Notes: a model not told the origin generated them from the sequence alone. Positions 35,136-44,468 are shown, counted from the stretch's first letter. The stretch is DNA of 64,000 nucleotides from Vreelandella massiliensis (GCF_900155385.1 NZ_LT699746.1:1-64000), one strand, 5' to 3'. Program-made: numbers and translations.

Positions 35136-35585
35136 TTAGTTTTGAGGGCGTACCTTCGCGGTCGTACCGTCGAAGTGATCGAAAATAACGCGATCACCGG
35201 CTTGCAAGTTGTCATCAGTGGAGAGTGCATCAACCCGTTCGGCACGAAAGAAATCGCCGTGGATTTTGATGCCAAGGGCATGGTCAAAATCACGCTCGAC
35301 AATCTCAAAGAGCTTGCCGTTTTCCGCGCCAGCGCCCACCGACCCATAATCAATCCCAGCGGGTGAAAAGTGCGGGCGTATCACCTTGATGGTGACAGGC
35401 ACGAAGATAGCGCCACTGACGCCTAACGCGACCAACTGCCCGACAAGGCCGATATTAAAGTAGGCAACACCGGCGGTTAAAAAGGCCGCCAGCGCCAGCG
35501 CGAGCAGTAACACGGTGCCTGTCATCAGTTCGGCCAGTACCAAGCACAAGCCAATCAATATCCACCAAAAATGCGCTTCCAGCAT
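35136..35585 (-). CDS. NfeD-family membrane protein (short form)
   Basis: A 149-residue NfeD protein lacking the N-terminal ClpP-like protease domain. It has three membrane segments (FWWILIGLCLVLAELMTG, VLLLALALAAFLTAGVAYF, LVALGVSGAIFVPVTIKV) and a C-terminal OB-fold domain (VGAGAENGKLFEIVERDFDHALGIKI ... LQAGDRVIFDHFDGTTAKV). GGAGCGACAGG precedes the ATG at 35585. It forms an operon with the stomatin gene, the classical NfeD-slipin pair. Confidence 0.92.
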   Translation of the reverse strand: MLEAHFWWILIGLCLVLAELMTGTVLLLALALAAFLTAGVAYFNIGLVGQLVALGVSGAIFVPVTIKVIRPHFSPAGIDYGSVGAGAENGKLFEIVERDFDHALGIKIHGDFFRAERVDALSTDDNLQAGDRVIFDHFDGTTAKVRPQN

Positions 35586-35643
35586 CCTGTCGCTCCTTAT
35601 TTGAGCCTGGGGCGACCACCATCGGCAACCGCCCCAACGCGCG

Positions 35644-36177
35644 CTATAGCTGAGAGCTTTCCCGCTGTGCTTTTTCTTGCCGCTGTTGCTCCATCCCAAG
35701 CTGATACTGACGCGAGAAATCCTCGCTGTGATAGCTCAGTGTCATGGTAAAACTCATGTGCGGAGCGTTTGCTTCAATCGTGACCCCATCCTCACGGAAC
35801 GTCGCTACCTTGTTGCCCACGAACGGGGCTTGCTCGCCGACCATCGGGTATTGATTTGCGAGCATTTGGCGTAGGTCGTTGTAGCGATTCTTATGCAGCG
35901 AGAGAACAACACTAGTAAGCGTGTTGTCCTGATCGAAAATGAACAGCGCTTCTTGAAGCCCGTCCAGCCCCAATCCTGTGCCCGCGCTAGCGATCATCGG
36001 ACCATTCGACCATTTATTGATGCCCTTACTCTGCAGGGACGTTTTACCCGATAGCTCGGTTCGTGCTTCTTCCAGGGTGGTCTCCCCCACGGATAGGCCA
36101 AACGGCCCTGGCCCAGCCTGGGCCATCATCGGCACCAATGCGAGTGCCACACACAGCCAACGTCGTGTTTTACCCAT
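35644..36177 (-). CDS. Exported protein of unknown function
   Basis: A 177-residue periplasmic protein. The signal peptide MGKTRRWLCVALALVPMMAQAG is followed by GPFGLSVGETTLEEARTEL, a pattern seen in several small periplasmic proteins with an alpha/beta repeat. The C-terminus is a Gln/Arg/Glu-rich helix. GGAGAAAAGAAG precedes the ATG. It may be co-transcribed with nfeD 58 bp downstream. Function not recognised. Confidence 0.75.
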   Translation of the reverse strand: MGKTRRWLCVALALVPMMAQAGPGPFGLSVGETTLEEARTELSGKTSLQSKGINKWSNGPMIASAGTGLGLDGLQEALFIFDQDNTLTSVVLSLHKNRYNDLRQMLANQYPMVGEQAPFVGNKVATFREDGVTIEANAPHMSFTMTLSYHSEDFSRQYQLGMEQQRQEKAQRESSQL

Positions 36178-36268
36178 CTTCTTTTCTCCTTTTGGGTGGG
36201 TACAGCCAGGCGGACCCCATGCCCGCCATGTTCAGCCAGCGCCGCTGGCGCCAGCAAAAAATCAGTAT

Positions 36269-36724
36269 TTAATCGGTCGATGCAGAGCGCTCGTCGCCAA
36301 GCCATTTTACCGCTTGGCACCAGCCACCACAGGGCTTCCCCCGCTGACCCTCGGCGTGGCAGGTGAACCGCGCACGGTGTTTAACGGCATAGGCAAAGTT
36401 GCGCTGCGTATACAAGCTCACAGACGCCTCACTGCCCTTCTGCGCCGCGCAGCCGGTACACACAGGGACACCCTGCGCTAAAGCGTCGTGAATCTCTTGA
36501 GAGGATAGTGATGGGCGCTCGATGGGCGCATAGCTTAAACAGGTAACGCCCGCACCTGGATCTGTTACCCATCCGCCTTCCGGCCAAGGCTTGCCGTCTT
36601 TGGTTTCGTTCATCCCCTCCACCACTTGGAAGGTCGATAGGTGACGGCAGAACTCGCAGAGCAGCCCAAATAGTTCGCACCATTCGCCGGGATCGGGGTA
36701 ATACGGTAGGCGAGCGGTATCCAT
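36269..36724 (-). CDS. Cysteine-rich hypothetical protein
   Basis: A 151-residue cytoplasmic-looking protein with clustered Cys residues (WCELFGLLCEFCRH, CTGCAAQKG, FTCHAEGQRGKPCGGWCQAV), suggesting metal or Fe-S binding. AGGAG precedes the ATG at 36724 by a suitable distance. No family is recognised. It lies between the exported-protein gene and the ssb unit. Confidence 0.65.
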   Translation of the reverse strand: MDTARLPYYPDPGEWCELFGLLCEFCRHLSTFQVVEGMNETKDGKPWPEGGWVTDPGAGVTCLSYAPIERPSLSSQEIHDALAQGVPVCTGCAAQKGSEASVSLYTQRNFAYAVKHRARFTCHAEGQRGKPCGGWCQAVKWLGDERSASTD

Positions 36725-36814
36725 CGCAATCTCCAACTCCTAGAAAGCCTTGAGCAGACGGTTATCCGCGACGGCCTGACGCGCAAAGCGCCCAAAGGAG
36801 CGCTGATGCCGCGA

Positions 36815-37235
36815 TCAGAAAGCGGTTAACGCACGACGCTCTTGCATCTTCCCCTCGACCGTCTCGGCGCGGCCTCTTTGCATCGGGTTTATCTCAATTA
36901 TGTCGAAATCTTCGGCATCGACGGGCCTATCTTCATCCCAGTGCGCCAACAGTACATTAGGGGCGAAGCTGGCGCGGGGAACACATGCGACGAGCTTAAC
37001 CCGCGTTTCCTGCAAAGCCCAGCGCTCCCCCGTCGCTTCTACGTCACCCACCCCATAAGGCATGTCCAGTTCCGTATCGGGGTGCGCTTGGTACACCCAA
37101 AACCACGGTGAAATCAGTATGGTAAACCCCAGGGCGGCAAAACAGTGTGCTGGTGTCGGTGCAAGGCATAGGCGCGGCAGGTCGGGCAGCGCCGTGTCAG
37201 TTGAGTGCGGCGAGCACGGTGAAAGCGTTATCCAG

Positions 37236-37264
<29 letters not shown>
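36815..37264 (-). CDS. Hypothetical protein overlapping the end of ssb
   Basis: A 149-residue frame starting [16 protein letters not shown] inside the last 29 bp of ssb. It has Pro-rich and hydrophobic stretches ([19 protein letters not shown]) and an acidic C-terminal part ([22 protein letters not shown]). No family is known and no strong ribosome site is seen, but coupling to ssb is possible. The longer same-frame reading upstream is only a shadow of the ssb Asn-Gln repeat. Confidence 0.5.
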
Positions 37265-37874
<610 letters not shown>

Positions 37875-37910
37875 AATGAAGCCCTCCTTTTGGAGTCATT
37901 GGTTTATGGT

Positions 37911-38426
37911 TCAGAAAATGAAGCGATAGCCAACCTGCGAAAACCCAAGATCAGGGTTATCGTCAATCGCGTACTGCTGGGTGTAGTTAAGGAACAGAAC
38001 GCCACTGGACAGCCCTTTAGGCGCTACCATGAAACCCGCCATGACGCTTGCGTAGTTACCGTCTAAGCGATCCACTTCATCGTGATAGCTGCGCCCTGCC
38101 CCTATGCCGCCATTAAGCAATAGCCGGTCTTGAGGGGTGAGGCTCAAGTACCCTTGAAGGTCGAGGCCATACGAGGTGTTGTGGCTTTCTTGGCGGTGGT
38201 GAACCCCAATGCTAAATTGCTGGCGCTCGCCAAAATGCACACCACTCGACACCATGCCCACCCCTTTTTCGTCGTCACCGTTATAGCCGCCGCTTACGGC
38301 AAAATAGCGAAAATTAGGTTCAGGCATTGCATCCGCGTCTGACAGGGTATCCCCCGATGCCAGCGCCACCGCTGGGGCGACCAATGCCGCGAGCATCGTG
38401 ATGCGTAAATGGCCTGCGAGCTGCAT
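37911..38426 (-). CDS. Outer-membrane beta-barrel-like protein
   Basis: A 171-residue exported protein. The signal peptide ITMLAALVAPAVALA is followed by alternating amphipathic strands (FRYFAVSGGYNG, FSIGVHHRQES, LLLNGGIGAGRSY, VLFLNYTQQYA) and a C-terminal strand ending in Phe (VGYRFIF), the outer-membrane insertion signal. Probably a small eight-strand barrel; no specific family. GAAGGAG precedes the ATG. A copy of the plasmid-wide GCTTGGTCGAT element lies 75 bp upstream. Confidence 0.75.
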   Translation of the reverse strand: MQLAGHLRITMLAALVAPAVALASGDTLSDADAMPEPNFRYFAVSGGYNGDDEKGVGMVSSGVHFGERQQFSIGVHHRQESHNTSYGLDLQGYLSLTPQDRLLLNGGIGAGRSYHDEVDRLDGNYASVMAGFMVAPKGLSSGVLFLNYTQQYAIDDNPDLGFSQVGYRFIF

Positions 38427-38456
38427 GAAGTGTCTCCTTCGTTAGAGGCTGCGTTC

Positions 38457-38501
38457 CGTTAATTTATGATCAAGCTATCACGGCTTCTGAATCGACCAAG
38501 C
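38457..38501 (-). promoter_or_regulatory. Conserved upstream element, copy A
   Basis: On the minus strand this begins GCTTGGTCGAT, then has AAGCCGTGATAGCTTGAT. It matches four other copies in the window (49412, 53063, 56595, 61299) and lies upstream of the beta-barrel gene. It is probably a promoter or operator shared across the plasmid. Confidence 0.7.
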
Positions 38502-38529
38502 GCGTCAGATATGCTTTTCAAAGCGTGTT

Positions 38530-39039
38530 CTATGAGTCGTAGGGGTGAACCCAAAAGGTGACGGCCATGCTGCTTGTACTGCTTGGCTCACTGGAAGATT
38601 TAGCACCACAACTGTCATTCACGACATAGCTGGAACCGAATAGATCAATGAGGTTGGAAGCGGCTTTGGCAGGCTCCGTTGAAAAGTCGCCGTGCATACA
38701 GAAGTAGGTGCCACCATCTTGCGTACTGAAATCCCAAGACGTCCCGGTTGGCATATACGGTGGTTTCACAAAATGCTCAATCGGCGCGGTAGGGCTAAAG
38801 ACTTCGTTGTACCAAAACCCGATCAAATCGCCGTCAGCGTTGTAATCGTTTTGCCTGACCATCGTGGTGCCCGCTCGACGGTAGGCTTTGTACCCTTCAT
38901 CCAAATGCAAAAACGTCGTTTCTAGTCGCTCTTGCCACTCCGCGACACGAACCGCTGAAGGATTGAGGTATGTCACAGAGGCCGTGGCCACCATCGCCAT
39001 GAGCGCGATGGACATGACCGTGAGTATCAGGTGGAACAT
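38530..39039 (-). CDS. Pilin-like protein without leader peptide (minor pilin candidate)
   Basis: A 169-residue protein whose hydrophobic helix starts at residue 1 (MFHLILTVMSIALMAMVATASV) and continues into a soluble domain with a C-terminal Cys pair (YFCMHG ... NDSCGAKS), as in type IVb pilins. It shares the N-terminal pattern MF-x-LI-x-T-V/I-M/I-SIAL with the two pilin-like proteins at 42318 and 42806. It has no prepilin leader, no peptidase Gly and no Glu5. AGGAGGGC precedes the ATG. It is the downstream member of the pilus gene cluster. Confidence 0.7.
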   Translation of the reverse strand: MFHLILTVMSIALMAMVATASVTYLNPSAVRVAEWQERLETTFLHLDEGYKAYRRAGTTMVRQNDYNADGDLIGFWYNEVFSPTAPIEHFVKPPYMPTGTSWDFSTQDGGTYFCMHGDFSTEPAKAASNLIDLFGSSYVVNDSCGAKSSSEPSSTSSMAVTFWVHPYDS

Positions 39040-39048
39040 GCCGCCCTC

Positions 39049-39270
39049 CTACCGCGTCTTGAGTCGATCAGACCGGCTAAGGCGGCGCATCATCCTGCCA
39101 GCAGGATCAAAAAAGTAGCTCAGGACTGAAAAGGCAGCCGCCGACCACCACAGGATCAACGTCGCGTGGCTATTATCGGTCAGCAGCGTCATGTAGAGCG
39201 CTATTAGCACCGATAACGCAGCGGCTATGGCGTCAAGATGGCGACGCCATTGGAAAAAGCGTTTGAGCAT
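39049..39270 (-). CDS. Small membrane protein in the pilus cluster
   Basis: A 73-residue basic protein with two hydrophobic segments (LDAIAAALSVLIALYMTLL and LILWWSAAAFSVLSYFF) and a strongly basic tail. Two adjacent ATGs (39276 and 39270) are possible; 39270 has the better spacing to AAAGGGGG. It precedes the minor pilin-like gene by 9 bp. No family recognised; phage-holin-like topology was considered but there is no phage context. Confidence 0.6.
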   Translation of the reverse strand: MLKRFFQWRRHLDAIAAALSVLIALYMTLLTDNSHATLILWWSAAAFSVLSYFFDPAGRMMRRLSRSDRLKTR

Positions 39271-39391
39271 CGTCATAACCCCCTTTTGTAGCAACGTGCC
39301 GAAATCTTACGGCGCGGTGCGCCAGCGCTATGCAGCTGAGAGGGCTTTTTTTATGCGGTTGCCGCGTATTTCAGCGGCGGAAGGAGGGGGT

Positions 39392-39415
39392 AGCCGCTTG
39401 TCGGCGCAAGCGGCT
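39392..39415. other. Perfect hairpin downstream of pilR
   Basis: AGCCGCTTG pairs with CAAGCGGCT across a 6-nt loop. It lies about 25 bp after the pilR stop. On the minus strand it has no T tract, so it is not a standard terminator for pilR, but it may stabilise the mRNA 3' end. Confidence 0.4.
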
Positions 39416-39438
39416 TTATGGTCGGCGAGACGTGGCTG

Positions 39439-40677
39439 CTAAAGCACTTGTGTCGTCATTTGCAGCATGGGGAGGATCGTGAGCGCGAACATAAGCAAGC
39501 CGGATGCTAGCAGGAATAGCGCACTGATCCCTTGCAATATCGGCACCAGCGACGCCATGCGTGCCGCGTATAAATCACGATATTGAGTGGAAATAGCCGC
39601 CATTGCATCGCTGACCTGTGAGCGGTCGAGTGAAGCGCCAAGCGAAGCGCGATCCGTTGCTTCCAGCGAAGTAAATTGCTCGTACCAAGGCTGGCCACGT
39701 TTAACGGCCTTGTTGGCGTCGACAAAGTTTTTTCTCAGTGCCCCGCGCTCGGTATTGTCCGCCATGAGCTCAAGCGCCCTCTCCATTGAGACGCCATTTT
39801 GAACCAACAGCGACAGCGCGTAGAAAGCGATGAAGTTTTGCCGCGCCAGCACCATTTCTTTGTAGTAAGGGATTTTCAGAATTAGGTTGTCGACGAGCAC
39901 GGGCGCGACTTTGCGGCCCACGGTGCCCATCAACACGAACACCATAAAAATGGTGAACAATACGGCCATGACATAGCCCACGCCATAGCTAAAGGTCACG
40001 GTGGTTTGCATCGTTTCATCCTGCTCTTGGCCCGCCATGCTCATTAGCGGCGAATCCAAGATATAGGGCAGAAAGCCAAAAATAGTCGCCAGGATAAAGA
40101 GCAGCGCCACGACGAAGGCCCCTGCCGCTTGCCAGATACCCCGCCCCGACTCTTTACGGACGGTGTGCATGGTGCGCTCAAAATCCATCGCATTGCGGAT
40201 GGCTTCATGGCTGGCGCCCGTATATGACCCCGCTTGGATCATCGCCACGGTGGCGGGTGGCACCACCTTGCGGCCAAGGTGCTGAAACGCATCGGTCATG
40301 TTATCGCCCAGCTCCATGCGATCCAGCAAACGTCCTGCTACCGCGCTTGGTGCGCCGGAAAACGTGGCTTTCAGCAGCCCTAGCGCCTTTCCCGCACTCA
40401 CGCCGGACGCCAGCATCGCCGCTAGGCGGGATAGAAATGCTTGGCGGTCGCCATAGGACATTCCACGCCTAAACGGTTTACTTTCCCCTTTATTAGTCAG
40501 CGAAATAATGCGGCCTAGCCGGTTTGCCCGCTTACGCGCTATTACGTCATTCGGGGCTTCGATTTGGGTTTTGCTTACCTGTTGCTTCTTGGTGGACGCG
40601 GGCTGATAACGCACCAGATATACATAGTTGGTTCTATTCCGCCCAAATGTCGTGCTGGCGGGTTGCTGTCTTTTCAT
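39439..40677 (-). CDS. pilR: Type IVb pilus inner-membrane platform protein PilR (T2SF/GspF family)
   Basis: A 412-residue protein of the GspF/PilC family that anchors pilus assembly in the inner membrane. Two GspF domains are visible: FLSRLAAMLASGVSAGKALGLL with a following membrane span (GAFVVALLFILATIFGFLPYIL), and FIAFYALSLLVQNGVSMERALELM with C-terminal ILQGISALFLLASGLLMFALTI. A third hydrophobic region is VGYVMAVLFTIFMVFVLMG. The ATG at 40677 follows GGAGGG. It is one base from overlapping the ATPase gene, with which it works. Confidence 0.88.
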   Translation of the reverse strand: MKRQQPASTTFGRNRTNYVYLVRYQPASTKKQQVSKTQIEAPNDVIARKRANRLGRIISLTNKGESKPFRRGMSYGDRQAFLSRLAAMLASGVSAGKALGLLKATFSGAPSAVAGRLLDRMELGDNMTDAFQHLGRKVVPPATVAMIQAGSYTGASHEAIRNAMDFERTMHTVRKESGRGIWQAAGAFVVALLFILATIFGFLPYILDSPLMSMAGQEQDETMQTTVTFSYGVGYVMAVLFTIFMVFVLMGTVGRKVAPVLVDNLILKIPYYKEMVLARQNFIAFYALSLLVQNGVSMERALELMADNTERGALRKNFVDANKAVKRGQPWYEQFTSLEATDRASLGASLDRSQVSDAMAAISTQYRDLYAARMASLVPILQGISALFLLASGLLMFALTILPMLQMTTQVL

Positions 40678-40678
40678 T

Positions 40679-42265
40679 TCACCCTCCATGCCCAACTTTG
40701 ACTGCTTTGAGAGAGCGCCTGTGATGCTTAACGCTCACTCGCTCGTCTTGTTGGAATTGCGCCTCGACAGCAAAACCGGCTTCGCGCAACGCTTCTTCGC
40801 CTTCTGGCCCGAAAACGCGGATAATTTCAGCCGGTGAGGTAACGCCCGCTCTCACTTTCTCGACGCCATCCTCAACCATCAGTGGCCACCAGCGCTCGCC
40901 GTTCAGAACGCGGTCAATATCGTCTTCATCGGCAAAATAGGCGCATTCCGAAACAATCGTGCGCCCACTGTATCCACTGTGCTGACAGTTGACGCAGCCG
41001 TGGCCCTCGCAGACAACGCAGTAGGTACGCACGAGGCGCTGAACCAGTATCGTGCGGAGGATATAGCGTAATTCGTGACCGGCAACGCCAAGGTCGCGCA
41101 GGCGGTTAATCGTGCCGAAAATGCTGGATGTGTGAAGCGTGGCAATCATAACGTGGCCGGTTTCCGCGCCTTTCACTGAAATCCGTGCCGTTTCTTCATC
41201 CCGCACCTCACCCGCCACGATGATGTCGGGGTCTTGGCGCATGAAGGCTTTAAGGCCACGGTTAAAGTCCAGGCTGACGGCCTCATTGACGTTCACTTGG
41301 CCGGTAAAGGGCGTTTTGTATTCCACGGGGTCTTCAATGGTGAAAACCGCACGTTCGATCCGGTCAATCTCCCTGACCGACGAGTTCAACGTTGTGGTTT
41401 TACCGGAACCCGTGGGGCCACAGATCAGGCATAGCCCACTTGAGCGGTGAACCCCTTTACGCCATTCGTTGACGTTAGTAATCCCCAAGCTACCGAGTTT
41501 GGGTTGAATCGCATCGGGATCGAGCAAGCGCACCACCACGTACTCGCCCATCGTGGCAGGTGAGGTGGCCACACGGAGGTCGATAGTTCGTTTGTGATGC
41601 TCAATAAAGAAAGAGCCGTCCTGGGGCTTTCGCCGCTCGGATAAATCCATGTTGGCGCGGTCTTTGATACGCGCAATCAAGACGTGGTATTCGTCCAGAT
41701 CGCCTTCGTGTAACCACTCCCTCACACCGTCTCGGCGCTGCAAGATGGTGTAACTCTTTTCACGCGGAATAATGTGTAAATCCGAAGCGTTATGGCTGAT
41801 GGCCTCTTTGAGAAGGGAGTCCACCAGTGTTGAGTCGGTGGTATCCGCCACCGCTGCCACGTCAGCAAGATAATCATCCAGCAGTTCAATAGAGAGCGGC
41901 ATGAACACCAGCTTGCGACTGTCGTAATACGCAAACTGCTCACGCACCAGATATTCTTCGCTGAGCGTGCCGACATAGAGGTTTTTTTCGGTTTCCGCCA
42001 TGATCACGGTTTGCGTGTCGAGAAGCAGCTGAGCCGGAATCCCAGGCACCGTGATATGCACGTCGTACAGCAATTCCTCATTGGTTTTCAAGATAATGTC
42101 GGTGAGTTCACGCTGACGAATGAAGCCGTTGCGCACTAATATGTGGGAAAAGTCTTCGTGCGTGACTTCGTGCTCTTTCAGCGCGATGTCGATAAAGCGG
42201 GTGTCGATAGCGCCCGAATTGGCCAACATCTTGACCAGGGGCGTTTCACGGGTCAGCAAGTTCAT
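40679..42265 (-). CDS. pilQ: Type IVb pilus assembly ATPase PilQ (GspE/PilB family)
   Basis: A 528-residue secretion ATPase. An N-terminal GspE-like domain (1-140) is followed by the motor: SDLHIIPREKSYTILQRRDG, Walker A GPTGSGKT (283-290), the Asp box TIEDPVEYKT, Walker B DPDIIVAGEVRDEETA and the His box ATLHTSS. A tetracysteine motif C-V-V-C and C-V-N-C (416, 419, 424, 427) binds zinc as in GspE. Length fits the R64 PilQ class (about 510 aa). AAGGAG precedes the start. Confidence 0.92.
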   Translation of the reverse strand: MNLLTRETPLVKMLANSGAIDTRFIDIALKEHEVTHEDFSHILVRNGFIRQRELTDIILKTNEELLYDVHITVPGIPAQLLLDTQTVIMAETEKNLYVGTLSEEYLVREQFAYYDSRKLVFMPLSIELLDDYLADVAAVADTTDSTLVDSLLKEAISHNASDLHIIPREKSYTILQRRDGVREWLHEGDLDEYHVLIARIKDRANMDLSERRKPQDGSFFIEHHKRTIDLRVATSPATMGEYVVVRLLDPDAIQPKLGSLGITNVNEWRKGVHRSSGLCLICGPTGSGKTTTLNSSVREIDRIERAVFTIEDPVEYKTPFTGQVNVNEAVSLDFNRGLKAFMRQDPDIIVAGEVRDEETARISVKGAETGHVMIATLHTSSIFGTINRLRDLGVAGHELRYILRTILVQRLVRTYCVVCEGHGCVNCQHSGYSGRTIVSECAYFADEDDIDRVLNGERWWPLMVEDGVEKVRAGVTSPAEIIRVFGPEGEEALREAGFAVEAQFQQDERVSVKHHRRSLKAVKVGHGG

Positions 42266-42317
42266 AATCGAGACTCCTTGGGGAAAGGCGTGATGGCGTC
42301 GTCGTGATAGCTAGTGG

Positions 42318-42728
42318 TTAAGGTGTCGCGGGGGTGCAGCACACCATTCGGGAATCCCCAGGATCGACATCGGAGCACGACGGAATAGTGCGGCTTCCCG
42401 TCGCCTTTTCGTTCATATCGTGACAAACCTTCGTGTCGCCTTCGTCGGCCAGCATTTCAATATAGCCGTCACCAACGCCCCAGCCGCCTTCAGGCCAATC
42501 CGTCAAAAATCCCGTATCCACCAGATTGTCGATGGATGTCACCGGCTCTAAATGGGTGGTGCGGTATAGGGATGCCGCCCCTGCTAGTTGTTCGGCTTCA
42601 TTATTGACTTGATTGATGCGTGCTTGGTGGGCGGAATCGGTATAGGCATCGCCGCCATAGTAGAAAGAGGCCACAGCGAGCAGCGTTACCAATGAAATCG
42701 ACATGACCGTGATAATGAGTGAAAACAT
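42318..42728 (-). CDS. Pilin-like protein without leader peptide
   Basis: A 136-residue protein with the hydrophobic helix at the extreme N-terminus (MFSLIITVMSISLVTLLAVASFYYGGDAY) and a small globular part carrying C-terminal Cys residues (KVCHDMN, IPSCSD, MVCCTPATP), a typical pilin disulfide position. An in-frame stop lies seven codons upstream and AGGAG precedes the ATG, so no leader can be missing. The helix resembles that of a mature type IV pilin except that position 5 is Ile, not Glu. It may be a pilus subunit that bypasses leader cleavage. Confidence 0.72.
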   Translation of the reverse strand: MFSLIITVMSISLVTLLAVASFYYGGDAYTDSAHQARINQVNNEAEQLAGAASLYRTTHLEPVTSIDNLVDTGFLTDWPEGGWGVGDGYIEMLADEGDTKVCHDMNEKATGSRTIPSCSDVDPGDSRMVCCTPATP

Positions 42729-42753
42729 GCCATTAGCTCCTGACAGTCAGTGA

Positions 42754-42783
42754 CAAAAACGGGGCTCAAAAGCCCCGTTTTTG
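42754..42783. terminator. Strong bidirectional terminator between two pilin-like genes
   Basis: A perfect 13-bp stem (CAAAAACGGGGCT / AGCCCCGTTTTTG) with a 4-nt loop gives T-rich tails on both strands. It follows the 42806-43231 gene on the minus strand. Termination here would give that pilin gene higher mRNA than the downstream assembly genes. Confidence 0.88.
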
Positions 42784-42805
42784 TGTTCCTTAAATCAGCC
42801 AATTA

Positions 42806-43231
42806 TTAGGTGCCACTGCCTTTTAACTGGAATTTGGAGTCAGTGCTATTGCATTCAAAGCTCGGATACGGGGCCTCACTATCACTATCATCAGGATCAC
42901 CGTCGTTGATGTAAGTACAAAGGTCTGTTTCGATGCCAGAAAGGGAAATATCACCGCTACTAATTTCCCAGTCACCCGATGCGTATTCAGAAGGATCAGG
43001 CTGAGTTTCTAGGTACTCAGTGGTTAAATCGCTTATGTCCGTTGGTGCTGACATGTTCTCAATGTGGTAAAGGTCAGCAGCACCCTTAATCTGCTGGTAT
43101 TGATTTACAAGAGCTGTTACTGATGCTTTTCCTGTGCCCTGACTAAAGGCATCACCACCGTAGTAAATCGAGGCCACGGCCAGCGCCCCCACCAGGGCAA
43201 TCGAGATAATCGTAATAATCAGTGAAAACAT
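42806..43231 (-). CDS. Pilin-like protein without leader, probable major subunit
   Basis: A 141-residue acidic protein with the N-terminal helix MFSLIITIISIALVGALAVASIYYGGDAF, then a small domain with two Cys residues (TDLCTYIN and SFECNST). It is paralogous to the 42318 protein over the first 28 residues. GAGGAA precedes the ATG and no longer reading exists. A strong terminator follows directly, suggesting it is the most abundant subunit. Confidence 0.72.
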   Translation of the reverse strand: MFSLIITIISIALVGALAVASIYYGGDAFSQGTGKASVTALVNQYQQIKGAADLYHIENMSAPTDISDLTTEYLETQPDPSEYASGDWEISSGDISLSGIETDLCTYINDGDPDDSDSEAPYPSFECNSTDSKFQLKGSGT

Positions 43232-43309
43232 ACGTGTGCTTCCTCTTTTCAGTGTTGACGGTAAATTTCATCGCTGATGGGCGATAAGTGCGCGCTGAAG
43301 TCTCTTACG

Positions 43310-43717
43310 TCATTCGCTTCCCTCCTTCCCAGCCGACTCAAGACGCATTTCCAGCCCGCCTTCGCAATCGGCCCCCATACAAAAATGCGTTAACTCGTAA
43401 CCGCTACAGGCGGCAGCGGCAGCACTGGCCAGCTCAACGGGCATTTCGGTGTCTGCGATGCCTTCCGGCGCCACCTCGACGCTATGCCTGCCATCCATAG
43501 CGGCGCTAAAACCCATGATGTCCAACTGCTTCACGCAACTATCTGCTGGGGTTTGCGGTAGCTGGGCTAATTCCTCACTCGACATGCGATTGTCGAAGTA
43601 GGCAGCGATGGTCTTCATATTTCCAGCCAGTAGAACCCCGCTGCTGATTAACATGATGCCACCAAGTACCCCCATCACTAGGCCAGCGGAGAGCTTGAAA
43701 ATTGGGTGTTTACTCAT
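43310..43717 (-). CDS. Pilus accessory membrane protein (PilP-like position)
   Basis: A 135-residue protein with one N-terminal membrane segment (LSAGLVMGVLGGIMLISSGVLLAG, about 9-32) and a periplasmic part with four Cys residues (DSCVKQL, AACSGYEL, HFCMGADCEGG). The ATG at 43717 follows GGAG and overlaps the upstream gene by 8 bp. Position after the PilO-like gene suggests a PilP analogue, but sequence similarity to PilP is not evident. Confidence 0.5.
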   Translation of the reverse strand: MSKHPIFKLSAGLVMGVLGGIMLISSGVLLAGNMKTIAAYFDNRMSSEELAQLPQTPADSCVKQLDIMGFSAAMDGRHSVEVAPEGIADTEMPVELASAAAAACSGYELTHFCMGADCEGGLEMRLESAGKEGSE

Positions 43718-44468
43718 GGATAACTGTCTCCGGCGCTTCGCAACGATCTCCCTGACAGCCAATCACGGTTGTCCACTTTAGACCGTCATAAGTCAGGGCG
43801 CGGATATACTCATACAGCCCAGGCTCACGGCGGACTTCATCGTTTTCGATGTACTGGCCTGGAATCTCGGTGTATTGCCTGCTCTGCGCCAAAGCAGCCT
43901 TTTGGTGCATATCCTCGATGGCCAAGGATTGTTCCATCGTGTCGGCATTGATCACCAAGGCTAATGTCAGCGCGAAGGTGGATGCCCCAATTAAGAAGGA
44001 GAAGCCACCGGCTATCAGCACGTTGTTAAACGAGGGGTAGAGCGAGGATGCCTTTTTACTCGGCGGCAGTTCGGTGTAATTCTGGTGTTCATCTTCGGGC
44101 AAGAGGCGATAGACAACGCGCCCGCTATTGGCCACGGATAGCTCCCCAAACCGATGCCCTGCGGGTAATACCAGTCGATCTTCGGTTGTGGCGCTTTCAA
44201 GGAAAGATAAAATGCCATCCAGGCGGCTACGGCCATCCCCGCCCAGGCAAAGCTCATAAAGCCACCCGTTTTGATAGCGTTTGAGCGCCACAAAAGCGTG
44301 TTCATTGATGTGCTCAGGGAAGTGGCGTTCGATATGGCCTTTCAAGTACGAAAACACGTCACGGCGCGACATATTTTCCAGGTGCCCAACCAATCGCAGG
44401 ATGGGCCACACGCCTTCTTTCACGCCGATAAAGTGCTTCCACTTTTTTAGGATCGTGCTGTCACTCAT
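43710..44468 (-). CDS. PilO-like inner-membrane pilus protein
   Basis: A 252-residue bitopic protein. Residues 1-145 form a cytoplasmic domain (LKRYQNGWLYELCLGGDGRSRL, RLVLPAGHRFGELSVANSGRVVYRLLP), followed by a membrane segment (NVLIAGGFSFLIGASTFALTLALVI) and a periplasmic domain with a Cys pair near the end (GCQGDRCE). Order secretin, this gene, ATPase matches PilN-PilO-PilQ of type IVb pili. The start overlaps pilN by 8 bp. Confidence 0.58.
   Translation of the reverse strand: MSDSTILKKWKHFIGVKEGVWPILRLVGHLENMSRRDVFSYLKGHIERHFPEHINEHAFVALKRYQNGWLYELCLGGDGRSRLDGILSFLESATTEDRLVLPAGHRFGELSVANSGRVVYRLLPEDEHQNYTELPPSKKASSLYPSFNNVLIAGGFSFLIGASTFALTLALVINADTMEQSLAIEDMHQKAALAQSRQYTEIPGQYIENDEVRREPGLYEYIRALTYDGLKWTTVIGCQGDRCEAPETVIHE

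Noticed and set aside
35108-35353. Longer start for the stomatin gene
   Set aside because: The extra residues only re-read nfeD in another frame; the true protein begins with its membrane anchor at 35107.
39392-39415. Terminator for pilR
   Set aside because: The stem is good but no T tract follows on the minus strand, so it was listed only as a hairpin.
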